Assembly: GCA_040882565.1 (NCBI GenBank)
Contig: JBBEAZ010000011.1
Coordinates: 62,001-126,000 of the forward strand
Origin: CF-162 sp040882565
GTDB taxonomy: Bacteria > Chloroflexota > Dehalococcoidia > SM23-28-2 > RBG-16-64-32
Length of the DNA: 64,000 bases
Reading direction: 5' to 3'
Part shown: positions 50,252 to 58,919 of the stretch, piece after piece
How the letters are laid out: each line of letters opens with the position of its first letter
How positions within the stretch are numbered: position 1 is the stretch's first letter
Made by a program: the position numbers and the translations under genes
Notes under the pieces: model-generated
Databases searched by the model: none
Seen by the model: only the letters and a program-made list of their open reading frames with translations
What the model was told of the DNA's origin: nothing

Positions 50252-50542
50252 TTGCCGATCTACGAGTACTACTGCGACAAATGCGACAAGGTCTTTGAGA
50301 CGCTGCAAGCGATCTCGAAGTCGGACCAACCTGTCCCCTGTCCGACCTGTGGGTCGGTGGCGGACCGGATCATGCCGACGATGTTCGCCACGATGTCGAG
50401 GCGCCAGGGCGTGAAAGAGCGCGTGCCCTACCACCACCACGACGTGCGTGGTGAGCAGCCGAAACGCGCGATCGCCCGCGTGAAACCGCAGGCGGCGGCG
50501 AAGCGTAGCCCAGGCGTGAAGACGAAAGCAGCGAAGAAGTAG
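50252..50542 (+). CDS. FmdB-type zinc-ribbon protein 1
   Basis: 96-residue FmdB/CxxC_CxxC_SSSS family protein. MPIYEYYCDKCDKVFETLQA and VPCPTCGSVADRIMP hold the two CxxC pairs of a zinc ribbon. The rest is basic and ends in a Lys-rich tail (TKAAKK). It starts 4 nt after recO with TTG. Next to it lies a second member of the family. Function is unknown in general. Confidence 0.85.
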   Translation: MPIYEYYCDKCDKVFETLQAISKSDQPVPCPTCGSVADRIMPTMFATMSRRQGVKERVPYHHHDVRGEQPKRAIARVKPQAAAKRSPGVKTKAAKK

Positions 50543-50544
50543 CC

Positions 50545-50979
50545 ATGCCGCTTTACGAGTACTACTGCGAACCGTGCAACGGCGTTTTCGAGGCGATCCG
50601 CCAGATGCGCGATGCGAGCACGCAGGCGATCTGTCCGGAATGCGCTCGCGAGGCGCCGCGGATGATGTCCACCTTCGCCGCCTTCACGATGCGGGACGGC
50701 TACCCGCGCAAGATCCCCGACAAGGGGACGTACTGGCACATGGGCAAAGAGGTGAAGCAGCGGGCCAAACGGATGAAGGGTTATGAGCATCCTGAGTTGG
50801 TCAAGCGGAAGGATCCCAAAGTTCCCACGAAGGGCGACGTTGCGGCGCTGATCGACAAGAAGCTGGGAGAGCACCGGGAAGCCGGCTACCGCGGCAAGTG
50901 GGGTACGGACCAGTACGGCATGAAGACGGCGAAGCAGGCCAAGAAGAAGGTCGCGCGGAAGACGCTCGGCGCCGGCTAG
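50545..50979 (+). CDS. FmdB-type zinc-ribbon protein 2
   Basis: 144 residues beginning MPLYEYYCEPCNGVFEAIRQ, with a second pair ICPECAREAPRMM, the same ribbon as in the preceding gene. It is followed by a unique basic C-terminal region (KQRAKRMKGYEHPELVKRK, AKQAKKKVARKTLG) that looks nucleic-acid binding. It lies 2 nt after the first copy and overlaps by 4 nt (CTAG) the convergent polyprenyl synthase gene. It resembles a tandem duplicate that diverged. Confidence 0.85.
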   Translation: MPLYEYYCEPCNGVFEAIRQMRDASTQAICPECAREAPRMMSTFAAFTMRDGYPRKIPDKGTYWHMGKEVKQRAKRMKGYEHPELVKRKDPKVPTKGDVAALIDKKLGEHREAGYRGKWGTDQYGMKTAKQAKKKVARKTLGAG

Positions 50980-51938
50980 CTGCGGCGTTCTAGGATGTAC
51001 AGCGCCAGGTTGGCGAGCGTCGTACGATCCGGCGTGTCTGGCAGGGCGTTGAGCGAATCCATCGCCCTTTCGGCGAAGTCATTGGCCATCTGCGAGGACT
51101 CGTCGAGGGCGCCTGAGTCGCGCACCATGGTCAGAGCGGCGACGAGGCGTTCGGGGGATGGCTCATCGAAGTAGGCGGACACGGGGTTGCCGTTCTTGGA
51201 CCGCTCCATGAGCAGGAACGAGGGCAACGTGAGGGTACCCTGGATCAGGTCGCTGCCAACGGGCTTGCCCATTTCCGCTTCGTCGCCGGTGAAGTCGAGG
51301 ATGTCGTCCACCACCTGGAACGCCATCCCGAAGTTGTACCCGTAGTCCCGGAGCGCCTGCACCTGGGCGTCGGGCTGCGCCGACACGACCGCGCCGCCCT
51401 CGCAGGCGGTGGAGAAAAGCGATGCCGTCTTGCCACCGATGCGCGCCAGGTAGTCGCGGATCGTCTGGCGGCTGTCATAAGCCGCAAGGTCCTGACGGAT
51501 CTCGCCTTTCGCCATGATCATCAGCGTCTCGGAGAAGAGTTGCACCACCCGCAAGCTGTCTGTCTTCACGACCTGGCTGGCGGCGTGGGCGAAGAGGTAG
51601 TCGCCGAGCATCACAGTTGTCGAGTTCTGGAAGGCGCTGTTGACCGTCGCACGGCCACGCCGGGTGTCGGCCTGGTCGATAACGTCGTCGTGGACCAAAG
51701 TTGCTGTGTGCAGGAGTTCGACAGAGGCGGCCATCGGCACGAGCCGGTCGAGGTCATATGTCCCGAAGCGGCCTGACAGTAGCGAAAGGCCGGGTCGCAT
51801 GAGCTTGCCGCCGCCCCCCAGCACCATCCGGAGCATTCCGCCGAGCGGGCCGTAGTCGACTTGCTTGATCTCGTCAAAAACGTCTTCCACGCGGCCGAGG
51901 TCGTCCTGCACGGCGCCGTACAGCGGGGCGGTCTTCAT
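50976..51938 (-). CDS. Polyprenyl diphosphate synthase (long-chain, class I)
   Basis: Makes the isoprenoid tail of quinones by adding isopentenyl units. The two Asp-rich motifs are VHDDVIDQADTRRGR and VVDDILDFTGDEAEMG; GGGGKLMRPGLSLLSG and KTASLFSTACEGGA match octaprenyl/heptaprenyl-type enzymes. The chain length cannot be told by eye. 320 residues. The ATG overlaps the tatD stop by 4 nt. It probably supplies menaquinone used by the complex I encoded above. Confidence 0.92.
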   Translation of the reverse strand: MKTAPLYGAVQDDLGRVEDVFDEIKQVDYGPLGGMLRMVLGGGGKLMRPGLSLLSGRFGTYDLDRLVPMAASVELLHTATLVHDDVIDQADTRRGRATVNSAFQNSTTVMLGDYLFAHAASQVVKTDSLRVVQLFSETLMIMAKGEIRQDLAAYDSRQTIRDYLARIGGKTASLFSTACEGGAVVSAQPDAQVQALRDYGYNFGMAFQVVDDILDFTGDEAEMGKPVGSDLIQGTLTLPSFLLMERSKNGNPVSAYFDEPSPERLVAALTMVRDSGALDESSQMANDFAERAMDSLNALPDTPDRTTLANLALYILERRS

Positions 51939-52768
51939 CGCGCTTCCTTCGCGGCCTCGGCCAGCGGTTGACCAATGTCGCCGAGGCCGAACAGCGACGA
52001 CGCCGTCTGGGCCGTCTTGTCCGCGACTTCCGCGAACGTCGTTCCGCGCAAGTTGGCCACAAACTCCGCTACATCACATACGTTGGCCGGCTCGTTGCGT
52101 TCGCCACGGATGCGCTGTGGCGGCAAGTATGGCGCGTCGGTCTCGACCGCCATCCAGCGTAGCGGTATGCCGCTAGCGACGGCCCGTGTGGCTTCCGACC
52201 GGGCGTAGGTTACCGGGCCCGCGATCGAGATCACGAAGCCGATGTCGATATAGCGCAAGGCGAGGGGCAGGTCGCCGGCGTAGCAGTGCATCACACCTAT
52301 CGGCCGGTCTTTCGGCCAATCGGCGCGGGCTTCGCGCTCGTACTCAGTGAGCACTTCGAACACTTGCTCGTCGGCGTCCCGGGAGTGAATCACGACGGGC
52401 AGACGCAGCGTCTTGGCCAGGGCGAGTTGTTCGCGGAAGGCGCGGTACTGTTCGTCGCGCGGCGAGAGGTCGCGGTAGAAATCAAGGCCGATCTCGCCGA
52501 TGGCGACGACTCGCGATGAGTCCGCCATGCGGGACAGCTCATTGAGGTCGCGCGCGGTCAGCGTTTTCGCGTCGTGGGGGTGCACGCCGACGGTCGCGTA
52601 GATGTTGTCGTGCGCGTCCGCGATCTCGATTGCGCGGCGGCTGCTGGGCATGTCGTAGCCGATCGTGACGAGGGCCGTCACGCCGGAGTTGAAGGCGCGG
52701 TGGATGACGTCCTCGACGTCGGCGCGGTACTTGCGGTCCTGGAGGTGACAGTGCGAATCGACGAGCAT
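51935..52768 (-). CDS. tatD: TatD-family metal-dependent deoxyribonuclease
   Basis: TIM-barrel hydrolase of 277 residues. VDSHCHLQDRKYRADVED holds the HxH metal pair. GIGEIGLDFYRDLSPRDEQ has the Glu, VVIHSRDADEQVF and VMHCYAGDLPLALRYID the His ligands, and AVETDAPYLPPQRIRGERN the Asp. These enzymes act as 3'-5' exonucleases in DNA repair and quality control. The start overlaps the metG stop by one base, the common metG-tatD pairing. Confidence 0.94.
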   Translation of the reverse strand: MLVDSHCHLQDRKYRADVEDVIHRAFNSGVTALVTIGYDMPSSRRAIEIADAHDNIYATVGVHPHDAKTLTARDLNELSRMADSSRVVAIGEIGLDFYRDLSPRDEQYRAFREQLALAKTLRLPVVIHSRDADEQVFEVLTEYEREARADWPKDRPIGVMHCYAGDLPLALRYIDIGFVISIAGPVTYARSEATRAVASGIPLRWMAVETDAPYLPPQRIRGERNEPANVCDVAEFVANLRGTTFAEVADKTAQTASSLFGLGDIGQPLAEAAKEAR

Positions 52769-54453
52769 CAGGTTCCCAGTAGCGCTTCTTCCGCTTCGAT
52801 GATCTCAGGGTCGAGCTTCTTGAACAAAGGCTGGGCCTCCGCCAGCGGTCGCCCGGGCTCCGGCATCTGCAGTTTCCAGCCGGCTGCCTGTACCGGCCCT
52901 TCGTTGCCGAGGTAACCGTGCAAGGTCTGGCACGTGAAGGGCAGGTATGGATGGAGGGCGGTCTTGATGCCGCTTATGGCCGCGAGGGCAGTGTAGAGCA
53001 CCGTGGCGCAGCGGTCGCGGTCCTCCTTGATCAGTTTCCAGGGCGCGTTGTCTTCGACGTAGCGGTTCGCCTCGCGAGCGACGGACATCGCGGACTCGAC
53101 GCCGGCGCGGAAGTTGCAGGCAGCTATATCGCGGCCGGTGTCGGCGATCGCCTGCTCTGCCCGCGCGATTAGGTCTTGGTCGGCTTCGGTTAGCGTCCCC
53201 GGCTGGGGAACGACCTTGTCGAAGTTGCGGTAGGTGAAGGTCAGCACGCGGTTGACGAGGTTGCCCCAGGTCGCCACCAGTTCGTCGTTGTTGCGCTGTA
53301 CGAAGCCCGCCCAGGTGAAGTCGGCGTCGGAAGTCTCCGGCATGATGGCCGAAAGATAGTAGCGTAGGGCGTCGGGGTCGTAACGTGAGAGGAAGTCCCG
53401 GACCCACACGGCGAGCCGGCGGCTTGTCGATACTTTGTTGCCCTTGATCGTCAGGAACTGGTTCGCCGGGACGTCGTAGGGGAGGTTGAAGTGCTCGCCG
53501 GTGGCCTTGCTGTAGCCCACTAACTGGACGGGCCAGATCAGCGTGTGGAACCAAATGTTGTCCTTGCCGATGAAGTAGTAGCTCTTGGCGGCAGCGTCCT
53601 GCCACCAATCTCGCCAGCGCTCCGGCGTGCCGTTCTTCTCGGCCCATTCGATGGAGGCGGAGAGATAACCGATGACGGCGTCGAACCAGACGTAGATGCG
53701 CTTGGTGTCGTAGCCGTCGAGCGGGATCGGAACGCCCCAGGTGATGTCGCGGGTAATCGCGCGGTCGTGGAGGCCCTGCTCCGTGATGCCGAGGGCGAAG
53801 TTGCGGACGTTCTTGCGCCAATGGTCCTTATCTGTGGCGCTGAGCCATTGCTTGACCACCTCGTTGTAGGCGCTCAGGCGATGGAAGAAGTGCTCGGACT
53901 CGCGCTTCTCGGGTGTCGAGAGGTCGAACTTGCACTTCGGGTCTTTCAAGTCGAAGGGGTCGAGGACGCGGCCGCAATTGTCACACTGATCGCCGCGCGC
54001 ACCGTCGTAGCCGCAGTGAGGGCAGATGCCCTCGACATAACGGTCGAGGAGGAAACGCTGCTCGACGGCGCAGTAGGGGGATTCCATCGAGTCCTTGTAG
54101 ATGTCACCGATCTCGAGGAGCTTGAGGAACATCTCCTGAGTGACGCGGGCGTGGTTTTCCGTACCAGTGCTGGTGAAGCAGTCGAAGCTGATGCCAAGCT
54201 TGTCCCAGCAATCGAGGAACTCTTCGTGGAACTGTTTGGCTACATCGCCGGGGGAGCGGCCCTCCTCCTCGGCGCGAACGGTGATTGGGGTGCCGTTGAC
54301 ATCGCTCCCGGACACCATGAGGACATCGTTGCCGACGGTACGGTGGTAGCGCGCGAAGATGTCCGGCGGCAGGTAGGCGCCGGCAAGCTGGCCGATGTGC
54401 AATGAGCCGTTCGCGTATGGCCACGCGACTGCCACGAAAATGCGTTCTGGCAT
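52768..54453 (-). CDS. metG: Methionyl-tRNA synthetase
   Basis: Charges tRNA-Met, 561 residues. The HIGH motif is GSLHIGQLAGAYLPPD and the KMSKS loop is altered to GNKVSTSRR. A four-Cys zinc knuckle is CPHCGYDGARGDQCDNC, with IYVWFDAVIGYLSAS and the anticodon-binding domain (TWGNLVNRVLTF) in order. It lacks the C-terminal tRNA-binding (Trbp111) domain of longer forms. An extended -10 (TGCTACAAT, minus strand, 54470-54478) lies just upstream. First gene of the metG-tatD-polyprenyl synthase run. Confidence 0.96.
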   Translation of the reverse strand: MPERIFVAVAWPYANGSLHIGQLAGAYLPPDIFARYHRTVGNDVLMVSGSDVNGTPITVRAEEEGRSPGDVAKQFHEEFLDCWDKLGISFDCFTSTGTENHARVTQEMFLKLLEIGDIYKDSMESPYCAVEQRFLLDRYVEGICPHCGYDGARGDQCDNCGRVLDPFDLKDPKCKFDLSTPEKRESEHFFHRLSAYNEVVKQWLSATDKDHWRKNVRNFALGITEQGLHDRAITRDITWGVPIPLDGYDTKRIYVWFDAVIGYLSASIEWAEKNGTPERWRDWWQDAAAKSYYFIGKDNIWFHTLIWPVQLVGYSKATGEHFNLPYDVPANQFLTIKGNKVSTSRRLAVWVRDFLSRYDPDALRYYLSAIMPETSDADFTWAGFVQRNNDELVATWGNLVNRVLTFTYRNFDKVVPQPGTLTEADQDLIARAEQAIADTGRDIAACNFRAGVESAMSVAREANRYVEDNAPWKLIKEDRDRCATVLYTALAAISGIKTALHPYLPFTCQTLHGYLGNEGPVQAAGWKLQMPEPGRPLAEAQPLFKKLDPEIIEAEEALLGT

Positions 54454-54469
54454 GGTGATTTACGAGTGG

Positions 54470-54478
54470 ATTGTAGCA
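54470..54478 (-). promoter_or_regulatory. Extended -10 element of metG
   Basis: Minus-strand TGCTACAAT, the same nine bases as the selA element, ends about 17 nt before the metG ATG at 54453, giving a leader of roughly 10 nt. Confidence 0.45.
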
Positions 54479-54510
54479 CGGAGCCTATCTGAAACGGCCC
54501 GCCGGGCGTG

Positions 54511-55353
54511 TCAGCGCGCCGAGGTGTCGGGGCTCTTGTGTGATGCCTCCAGCGACAGCGCGTAGACACGCCGGCGCGGCACTCCAGTCTCCTTCGCGAC
54601 CTGCGCCGCAGCGTCACGGGCCGATGCTCCGGCGGTGCGGAGCTCGCGAATCGCAACGCGCAGGGCGTCGTCAGTGATGACAGGTAGCGCGGCAGTCGCA
54701 CCGTCGACGACGACCGTGAACTCGCCGCGGGGCTCGGTGAAGTGCTCGATCGCCTCCGAGACGGAGCCGCGGAACACCTCCTCGTATAGCTTGGTCAACT
54801 CGCGGCAGACGGCGACTCGTCGCTCGCCGAGCGTCGACTGCAGGTCCTCCAAAGCCGCGCGCAGGCGGTGGGGCGACTCGAAGAAGACGAGGGTGCGGCG
54901 TTCGCCGGCGACGCCGGCGAAGATATCGCGGCGTTCTTTTGACCGCCGCGGGAGGAAGCCGATGAAGGTGAATTCGCGCATCGGCAGTCCCGACGCGGTG
55001 AGGGCGGCAACGACCGCTGCTGGGCCCGGGACCGGCGAGACCTCGTATCCGGCGGACAGCGCGGCGGTCGCGAGCTCGTATCCGGGGTCGCTCACGCCCG
55101 GCGTTCCGGCCTCCGACACGAGTGCGACGTCGCCCGTTGCGAGCGCCTCGAGCAGCGCGGGCGTTCGGGCGCGCATGTTGTGTTCGTTATAGCTGACGAG
55201 GCGCTGCTTGATGCCGTGGTGGGTAAGGAGCTTGCGCGCGGTCCGGGTGTCCTCGGCAGCGATGAGCGACACCTCGCGGAGGACGCGGAGGGCGCGCAGC
55301 GTGATGTCCTCGAGGTTGCCGATCGGAGTGGAGACGAGGTAGAGGATGCCCAT
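54511..55353 (-). CDS. rsmI: 16S rRNA 2'-O-ribose C1402 methyltransferase
   Basis: SAM-dependent tetrapyrrole-methylase-fold enzyme that methylates C1402 of 16S rRNA. LYLVSTPIGNLEDITLRAL and LIAAEDTRTARKLLTHHGI are the family start; VALVSEAGTPGVSDPGYEL, PVPGPAAVVAALTASGLP and FIGFLPRRSKERRD follow. A C-terminal helical segment ends near residue 280. ATG 55353 is preceded by TACAGT whose last base is 7 nt upstream, suggesting a leaderless mRNA. Confidence 0.95.
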   Translation of the reverse strand: MGILYLVSTPIGNLEDITLRALRVLREVSLIAAEDTRTARKLLTHHGIKQRLVSYNEHNMRARTPALLEALATGDVALVSEAGTPGVSDPGYELATAALSAGYEVSPVPGPAAVVAALTASGLPMREFTFIGFLPRRSKERRDIFAGVAGERRTLVFFESPHRLRAALEDLQSTLGERRVAVCRELTKLYEEVFRGSVSEAIEHFTEPRGEFTVVVDGATAALPVITDDALRVAIRELRTAGASARDAAAQVAKETGVPRRRVYALSLEASHKSPDTSAR

Positions 55354-55359
55354 TTTTTC

Positions 55360-55365
55360 ACTGTA
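55360..55365 (-). promoter_or_regulatory. -10 element giving a leaderless rsmI transcript
   Basis: Minus-strand TACAGT (55360-55365) ends 7 nt before the ATG at 55353 and no Shine-Dalgarno is visible. The -35 is weak. Confidence 0.4.
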
Positions 55366-55407
55366 CGGATATGTTCACATTACTTCGCAGAATATGGCGC
55401 AATGTTG

Positions 55408-55437
55408 TTGACCGGTTTCGCCGGCCGTTGGTACACT
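55408..55437 (+). promoter_or_regulatory. Putative promoter of guaB3
   Basis: TTGACC (55408-55413) and TACACT (55432-55437) with 18-nt spacing; TGG before the hexamer makes it a TGn-extended -10. A hairpin-forming pair CGCTCC / GGAGCG lies in the roughly 54-nt leader before the ATG at 55498. Confidence 0.55.
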
Positions 55438-55497
55438 GGCTGAAACCCCAAGTTCGCTCCGCCCAGGGGAGCGGCCCATCACCGAGGCGAGGATGCT

Positions 55498-56637
55498 ATG
55501 AGTTTAACGGTTGGATTGAAGGAATTACGACCCGCCTACGGCTTTGACGAAGTCGCGATTGTCCCGGGCGACGTTACCGTCAATCCGGAACTGACGGATG
55601 TCCACTTCAGCATCGCCCATTTCACCTTCGACTTTCCCGTTACTGCGGCTGCCCTTGATGCCGTAGTCAACCCTTCTTTCGCCCGCGAGATGGGCAGGCG
55701 TGGCGGTTTCGCGGTGCTGAACCTCGAGGGTTTGCAATGCCGTCACGATGACGCGGAGGCGGCGATCCAGGAAGTGGTGAACGCCTCGCAGGACGAGTCT
55801 GCGGCGATCATCCAGAGGTTGACTGCCGCTCCACTCAAGGAAGAGTTGATCGGGCGGCGGGTCCGCGAGATCAAGGAAGGCGGTGCGATTTGCGCCGTCT
55901 CTTGCACTCCGGCCAATACAAAGAAGCTCGCGGGCATCGCTGTCGACGCCGGTGCTGACATCTTCGTTGTCCAGTCCACCGTGACGACGGCACGCCACAT
56001 CTCCCGCAGCGAGCGCGGCCTGATCTTTGAAGAACTGATCTCGAACATCCGGATTCCCGTCGTCGTTGGCAATACGGTTGGTTACGCGGCGACCAAGGAG
56101 CTGATGCACACCGGTGTCGCCGGCGTCCTTGTCGGCGTTGGTCCCGGCGCTATCTGCACATCGCGTGAGGTCCTCGGCATCGGCGTCCCGCAAATCACGG
56201 CGACGATTGACTGTGCTGCGGCCCGCGATGACTTCTACCGCGAGAGCGGTCGCTACATTCCGATCATCACAGACGGCGGCATGCGCAACGGCGGCGACAT
56301 CTGTAAGGCCCTGGTCGCCGGCGCAGACGCGGTCATGCTGGGCACTGCCTTCGCCCGCACAGAGGAAGCACCTGGAAAGGGCGTCGCCTGGGGCATGTCG
56401 ACCGGCCACGCGGCACTCCCGCGCGGCGTGCGCATCAACCCGGGCACCGACACGACCCTCGACCGTCTGCTGTTCGGCCCGACGTCGCGCACGAACGGCA
56501 GCGAGAACATTGTCGGCGCGATCCAGACGTGCATGGGCATGGTCGGCGCGCAGAACCTCGGCGAACTCCATGACGCGGAGCTCATCGTCGCGCCCTCGAT
56601 CAAGACCGAGGGCAAGGTTTACCAACTGGCGCAGTAA
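55498..56637 (+). CDS. guaB3: GuaB3-type IMP dehydrogenase/GMP reductase-family protein
   Basis: TIM-barrel protein of 379 residues without CBS domains. It begins VGLKELRPAYGFDEVAIVPG; the active-site loop is GVGPGAICTSREVLGIGVPQ with the catalytic Cys, and ITDGGMRNGGDICKALVAGA binds phosphate. This domain layout and loop are those of the GuaB3 group of Actinobacteria and cyanobacteria. A cyanobacterial GuaB3 has been reported to act as a GMP reductase rather than an IMP dehydrogenase, so the reaction here is uncertain. It has its own promoter and is divergent from rsmI. Confidence 0.87.
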   Translation: MSLTVGLKELRPAYGFDEVAIVPGDVTVNPELTDVHFSIAHFTFDFPVTAAALDAVVNPSFAREMGRRGGFAVLNLEGLQCRHDDAEAAIQEVVNASQDESAAIIQRLTAAPLKEELIGRRVREIKEGGAICAVSCTPANTKKLAGIAVDAGADIFVVQSTVTTARHISRSERGLIFEELISNIRIPVVVGNTVGYAATKELMHTGVAGVLVGVGPGAICTSREVLGIGVPQITATIDCAAARDDFYRESGRYIPIITDGGMRNGGDICKALVAGADAVMLGTAFARTEEAPGKGVAWGMSTGHAALPRGVRINPGTDTTLDRLLFGPTSRTNGSENIVGAIQTCMGMVGAQNLGELHDAELIVAPSIKTEGKVYQLAQ

Positions 56638-56646
56638 GCACCTTCG

Positions 56647-57756
56647 CTACGGCAGGTACGCGAGCGGGTCGACCGCCGCGCCGTTGATCTGGATCTCGAA
56701 GTGCAGGTGGTTGCCTGTGCACCAGCCCGTGCAACCCACCGCGCCGATGCCTTCGCCCTGGCTGACGTACTGACCCTGGGCGACCCAGATAGAGGAGAGG
56801 TGCGCGTAGAGGGTCTGCGTGCCGTCGGCGTGGCGGACGATGATGTAGTTGCCGTAGCCGTTGTCGCGGTAGGTTGCGAGCACGACCTGGCCCGACCCCG
56901 CGGCGGCGATGGCAGTCCCGTACGGTGCGCCGATGTCGATGCCCTTGTGGAAGCTGCCCCAACGTGGGCCGTAGTAGCTGTTGAGCGAACCGCTCACCGG
57001 CCAGATGTAGCCGATGCTCGGAATGGGCGCCGATACTGGCTCAACGGCGACTCCAGCCGGCAGTGGCCCTCCGAAGGCGGGAGGGTCAGCCGGCGCCGGC
57101 CCCGGCTCGGGTTCTGGCAGCGGCTCGGGCTCGGGCGGCGGCGGTGGCACGGCGCCGGGCAAGACGAGGACCATGCCTTCGATGATGTTGTCGGGCGAGA
57201 CCAGTTCGTTAGGAGCAAACTCGACGATGGCAGCCGGATCGACGTTGTAGGTCGCGGCGATGTCGGTGATGGTGTCGCCGAGGCGGACGTCATAGACGAG
57301 GCCTTCGGTGCCGGGGATCAGCAGGTTTTCGCCGATGATCAGGGAGTCGGGGTCGGCACCCACTTCCGGGTTGTTCCAGATGAGGTAGTCGATGCTGACG
57401 CCGTAGGTCTCGGCGATGGCGCTGAGGGTGTCTCCGGGCGCGACTTCGTAGGTGAAGAAGGCGACCGGCTCACGGAGTTCGCTATCTCCAGCGTCGTCGC
57501 CGGCCACCGCGTTGGTGTCAGACTGCCCCTCTGTCGTTTGGTCAGTCGGGGCAACGAGGTACCCGAGGTTGCCGGAGCGCGACGCGTCACTGCTGCGCCC
57601 GAGCGCGAATGCGCCCGCGGCGAGGACGAGCACCACCAGGGCGGCGTGTGATACGGGACTGCGCCGTTCCGCCAACCAGCGGAGCGACTCTATTCGGTTT
57701 AGGCGTCCAGCAAGGTCCAGCCAGCGAGGGCGGCGCTGGCCGGGGTCGGGGCTCAT
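56647..57756 (-). CDS. LysM-containing M23 peptidase
   Basis: Cell-wall or murein-binding lytic protein of 369 residues. A short cytoplasmic N-terminus precedes one membrane helix (AALVVLVLAAGAFALG, near residue 50). Two LysM domains follow (YEVAPGDTLSAIAETYGVS and YDVRLGDTITDIAATYNVD), then a Pro/Glu-rich linker (PPPPPEPEPLPEPEPG) and a C-terminal peptidase M23 domain (SFHKGIDIGAPYGTAI, GNYIIVRHADG, GNHLHFEIQINGAAVDP). The zinc-ligand pattern HxxxD and HLH is complete, so it is probably active. The start at ATG 57756 is chosen for its GGGGGGAG upstream. Confidence 0.9.
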   Translation of the reverse strand: MSPDPGQRRPRWLDLAGRLNRIESLRWLAERRSPVSHAALVVLVLAAGAFALGRSSDASRSGNLGYLVAPTDQTTEGQSDTNAVAGDDAGDSELREPVAFFTYEVAPGDTLSAIAETYGVSIDYLIWNNPEVGADPDSLIIGENLLIPGTEGLVYDVRLGDTITDIAATYNVDPAAIVEFAPNELVSPDNIIEGMVLVLPGAVPPPPPEPEPLPEPEPGPAPADPPAFGGPLPAGVAVEPVSAPIPSIGYIWPVSGSLNSYYGPRWGSFHKGIDIGAPYGTAIAAAGSGQVVLATYRDNGYGNYIIVRHADGTQTLYAHLSSIWVAQGQYVSQGEGIGAVGCTGWCTGNHLHFEIQINGAAVDPLAYLP

Positions 57757-57987
57757 AGGGCGGCTCCCCCCGCTCGGGCCCAGCACTTCCTCCCCACGTC
57801 ATACGCCTGGCCCGTCTACGAGTAGTCGGGCGGAAGTATAGCCCGATTGTGCCGGGCGCCACAAACCACACACAGAGGGATTAGCCGCTGTTCAACTGAC
57901 GTGGGCGCGACGATGCGAGAAGAGAGCGGAGGTAGAGTCTATTAACTGCGCAATGCGACGAAATGCGCCCGTGAGCGCTCGTTTTAA

Positions 57988-58009
57988 TTGGATTCTCACT
58001 GGAATCCAA
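57988..58009 (-). terminator. Possible terminator hairpin after the methyltransferase gene
   Basis: TTGGATTC (57988-57995) and GAATCCAA (58002-58009) form an 8-bp stem with a 6-nt loop, some 32 nt past the stop of the minus-strand methyltransferase gene. No clear U-run follows, so this is weak evidence. Confidence 0.35.
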
Positions 58010-58041
58010 CGCCGGTCACTCATCAGATTGCGGCGGAACTG

Positions 58042-58779
58042 TTAGTCACCGACGGGTCGTTTACAGATGAACAGCTCCTGGCTGCCTGGCTCGACCTCGC
58101 TGTGTACGAGCGGCGCCGCCGATACGTCGAAGCCGGCGTCCACGAGCCAGCGGATCCAGTCTTCGCGGCTGAAGAGGCCGCCGACATGACGATCGTGGAC
58201 GACACGCACGTTGTCTCCTTCAAGCAGAAGGAAGGCGTAGTCGGTGGAGTATTGCGTGTCCGAGGGGTCGGGGTCGCGCGTCCATTCGAGGTAGCGGGCG
58301 CTGCGACGATCACCGTCGTGCCCGCCTTCATCAGTGGATTCTCGGAAGTTCTCGCGGGTGTGATCCGGCGCGAAGAGCACGGCGCCGCCGGGCCGGCAGT
58401 GGATGAACGCGGTCTCCATCGCTGCGCGAAGGTCGGCCTCGGTGGTCATGTAGTCGACAGCATCGTGGACGAAGACTACGTCGAAGGTTCGTCCGAGCCG
58501 GAGAGTGCGCATGTCGCCCTCGATGTGCTCGCATTCCGGGTTGAGCGCGCGGCTGACGGCCAGCATGGCGGGCGAGACGTCAGTAAGCGTCAGCTGCCAA
58601 TGCGCCTTCAGGTGCGAGGCGTTGTTGCCGCCGCCGCTGCCCAGTTCGAGGGCCGTGACCGGTGGCCTGTCGCACGCTTCAGTGAGCAAGCGGCGGTAGA
58701 GCGCTGCTTCCTCCGCGTAGGACTCGGGGGCAGTGATCAACGGGAACCATTCGGCCAGGTCTTCGTAAATCTTCGGCAT
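58042..58779 (-). CDS. Class I SAM-dependent methyltransferase
   Basis: 245 residues. ALELGSGGGNNASHLKAHW is motif I, TLTDVSPAMLAVSRALNP and HIEGDMRTLRLGRTFDVVF follow, and HDAVDYMTTEADLRAAMET with CRPGGAVLFAPDH close the core. The N-terminus MPKIYEDLAEWFPLI is typical of small-molecule methyltransferases. The substrate is unknown. It stands alone between the M23 peptidase and the bactofilin. Confidence 0.85.
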   Translation of the reverse strand: MPKIYEDLAEWFPLITAPESYAEEAALYRRLLTEACDRPPVTALELGSGGGNNASHLKAHWQLTLTDVSPAMLAVSRALNPECEHIEGDMRTLRLGRTFDVVFVHDAVDYMTTEADLRAAMETAFIHCRPGGAVLFAPDHTRENFRESTDEGGHDGDRRSARYLEWTRDPDPSDTQYSTDYAFLLLEGDNVRVVHDRHVGGLFSREDWIRWLVDAGFDVSAAPLVHSEVEPGSQELFICKRPVGD

Positions 58780-58919
58780 TGACGTAAGAATACCGCGCTA
58801 TTGCTCTGAGAAATATCGGAAGTAATCGGCAGTAGCCATTTGCGACGCAAGGCGTTATCCTGTTAGCCCCTTCGTGTGGGAACCCCCGCATGAAACGAAT
58901 AGCCGATGGGAGGTCGATT

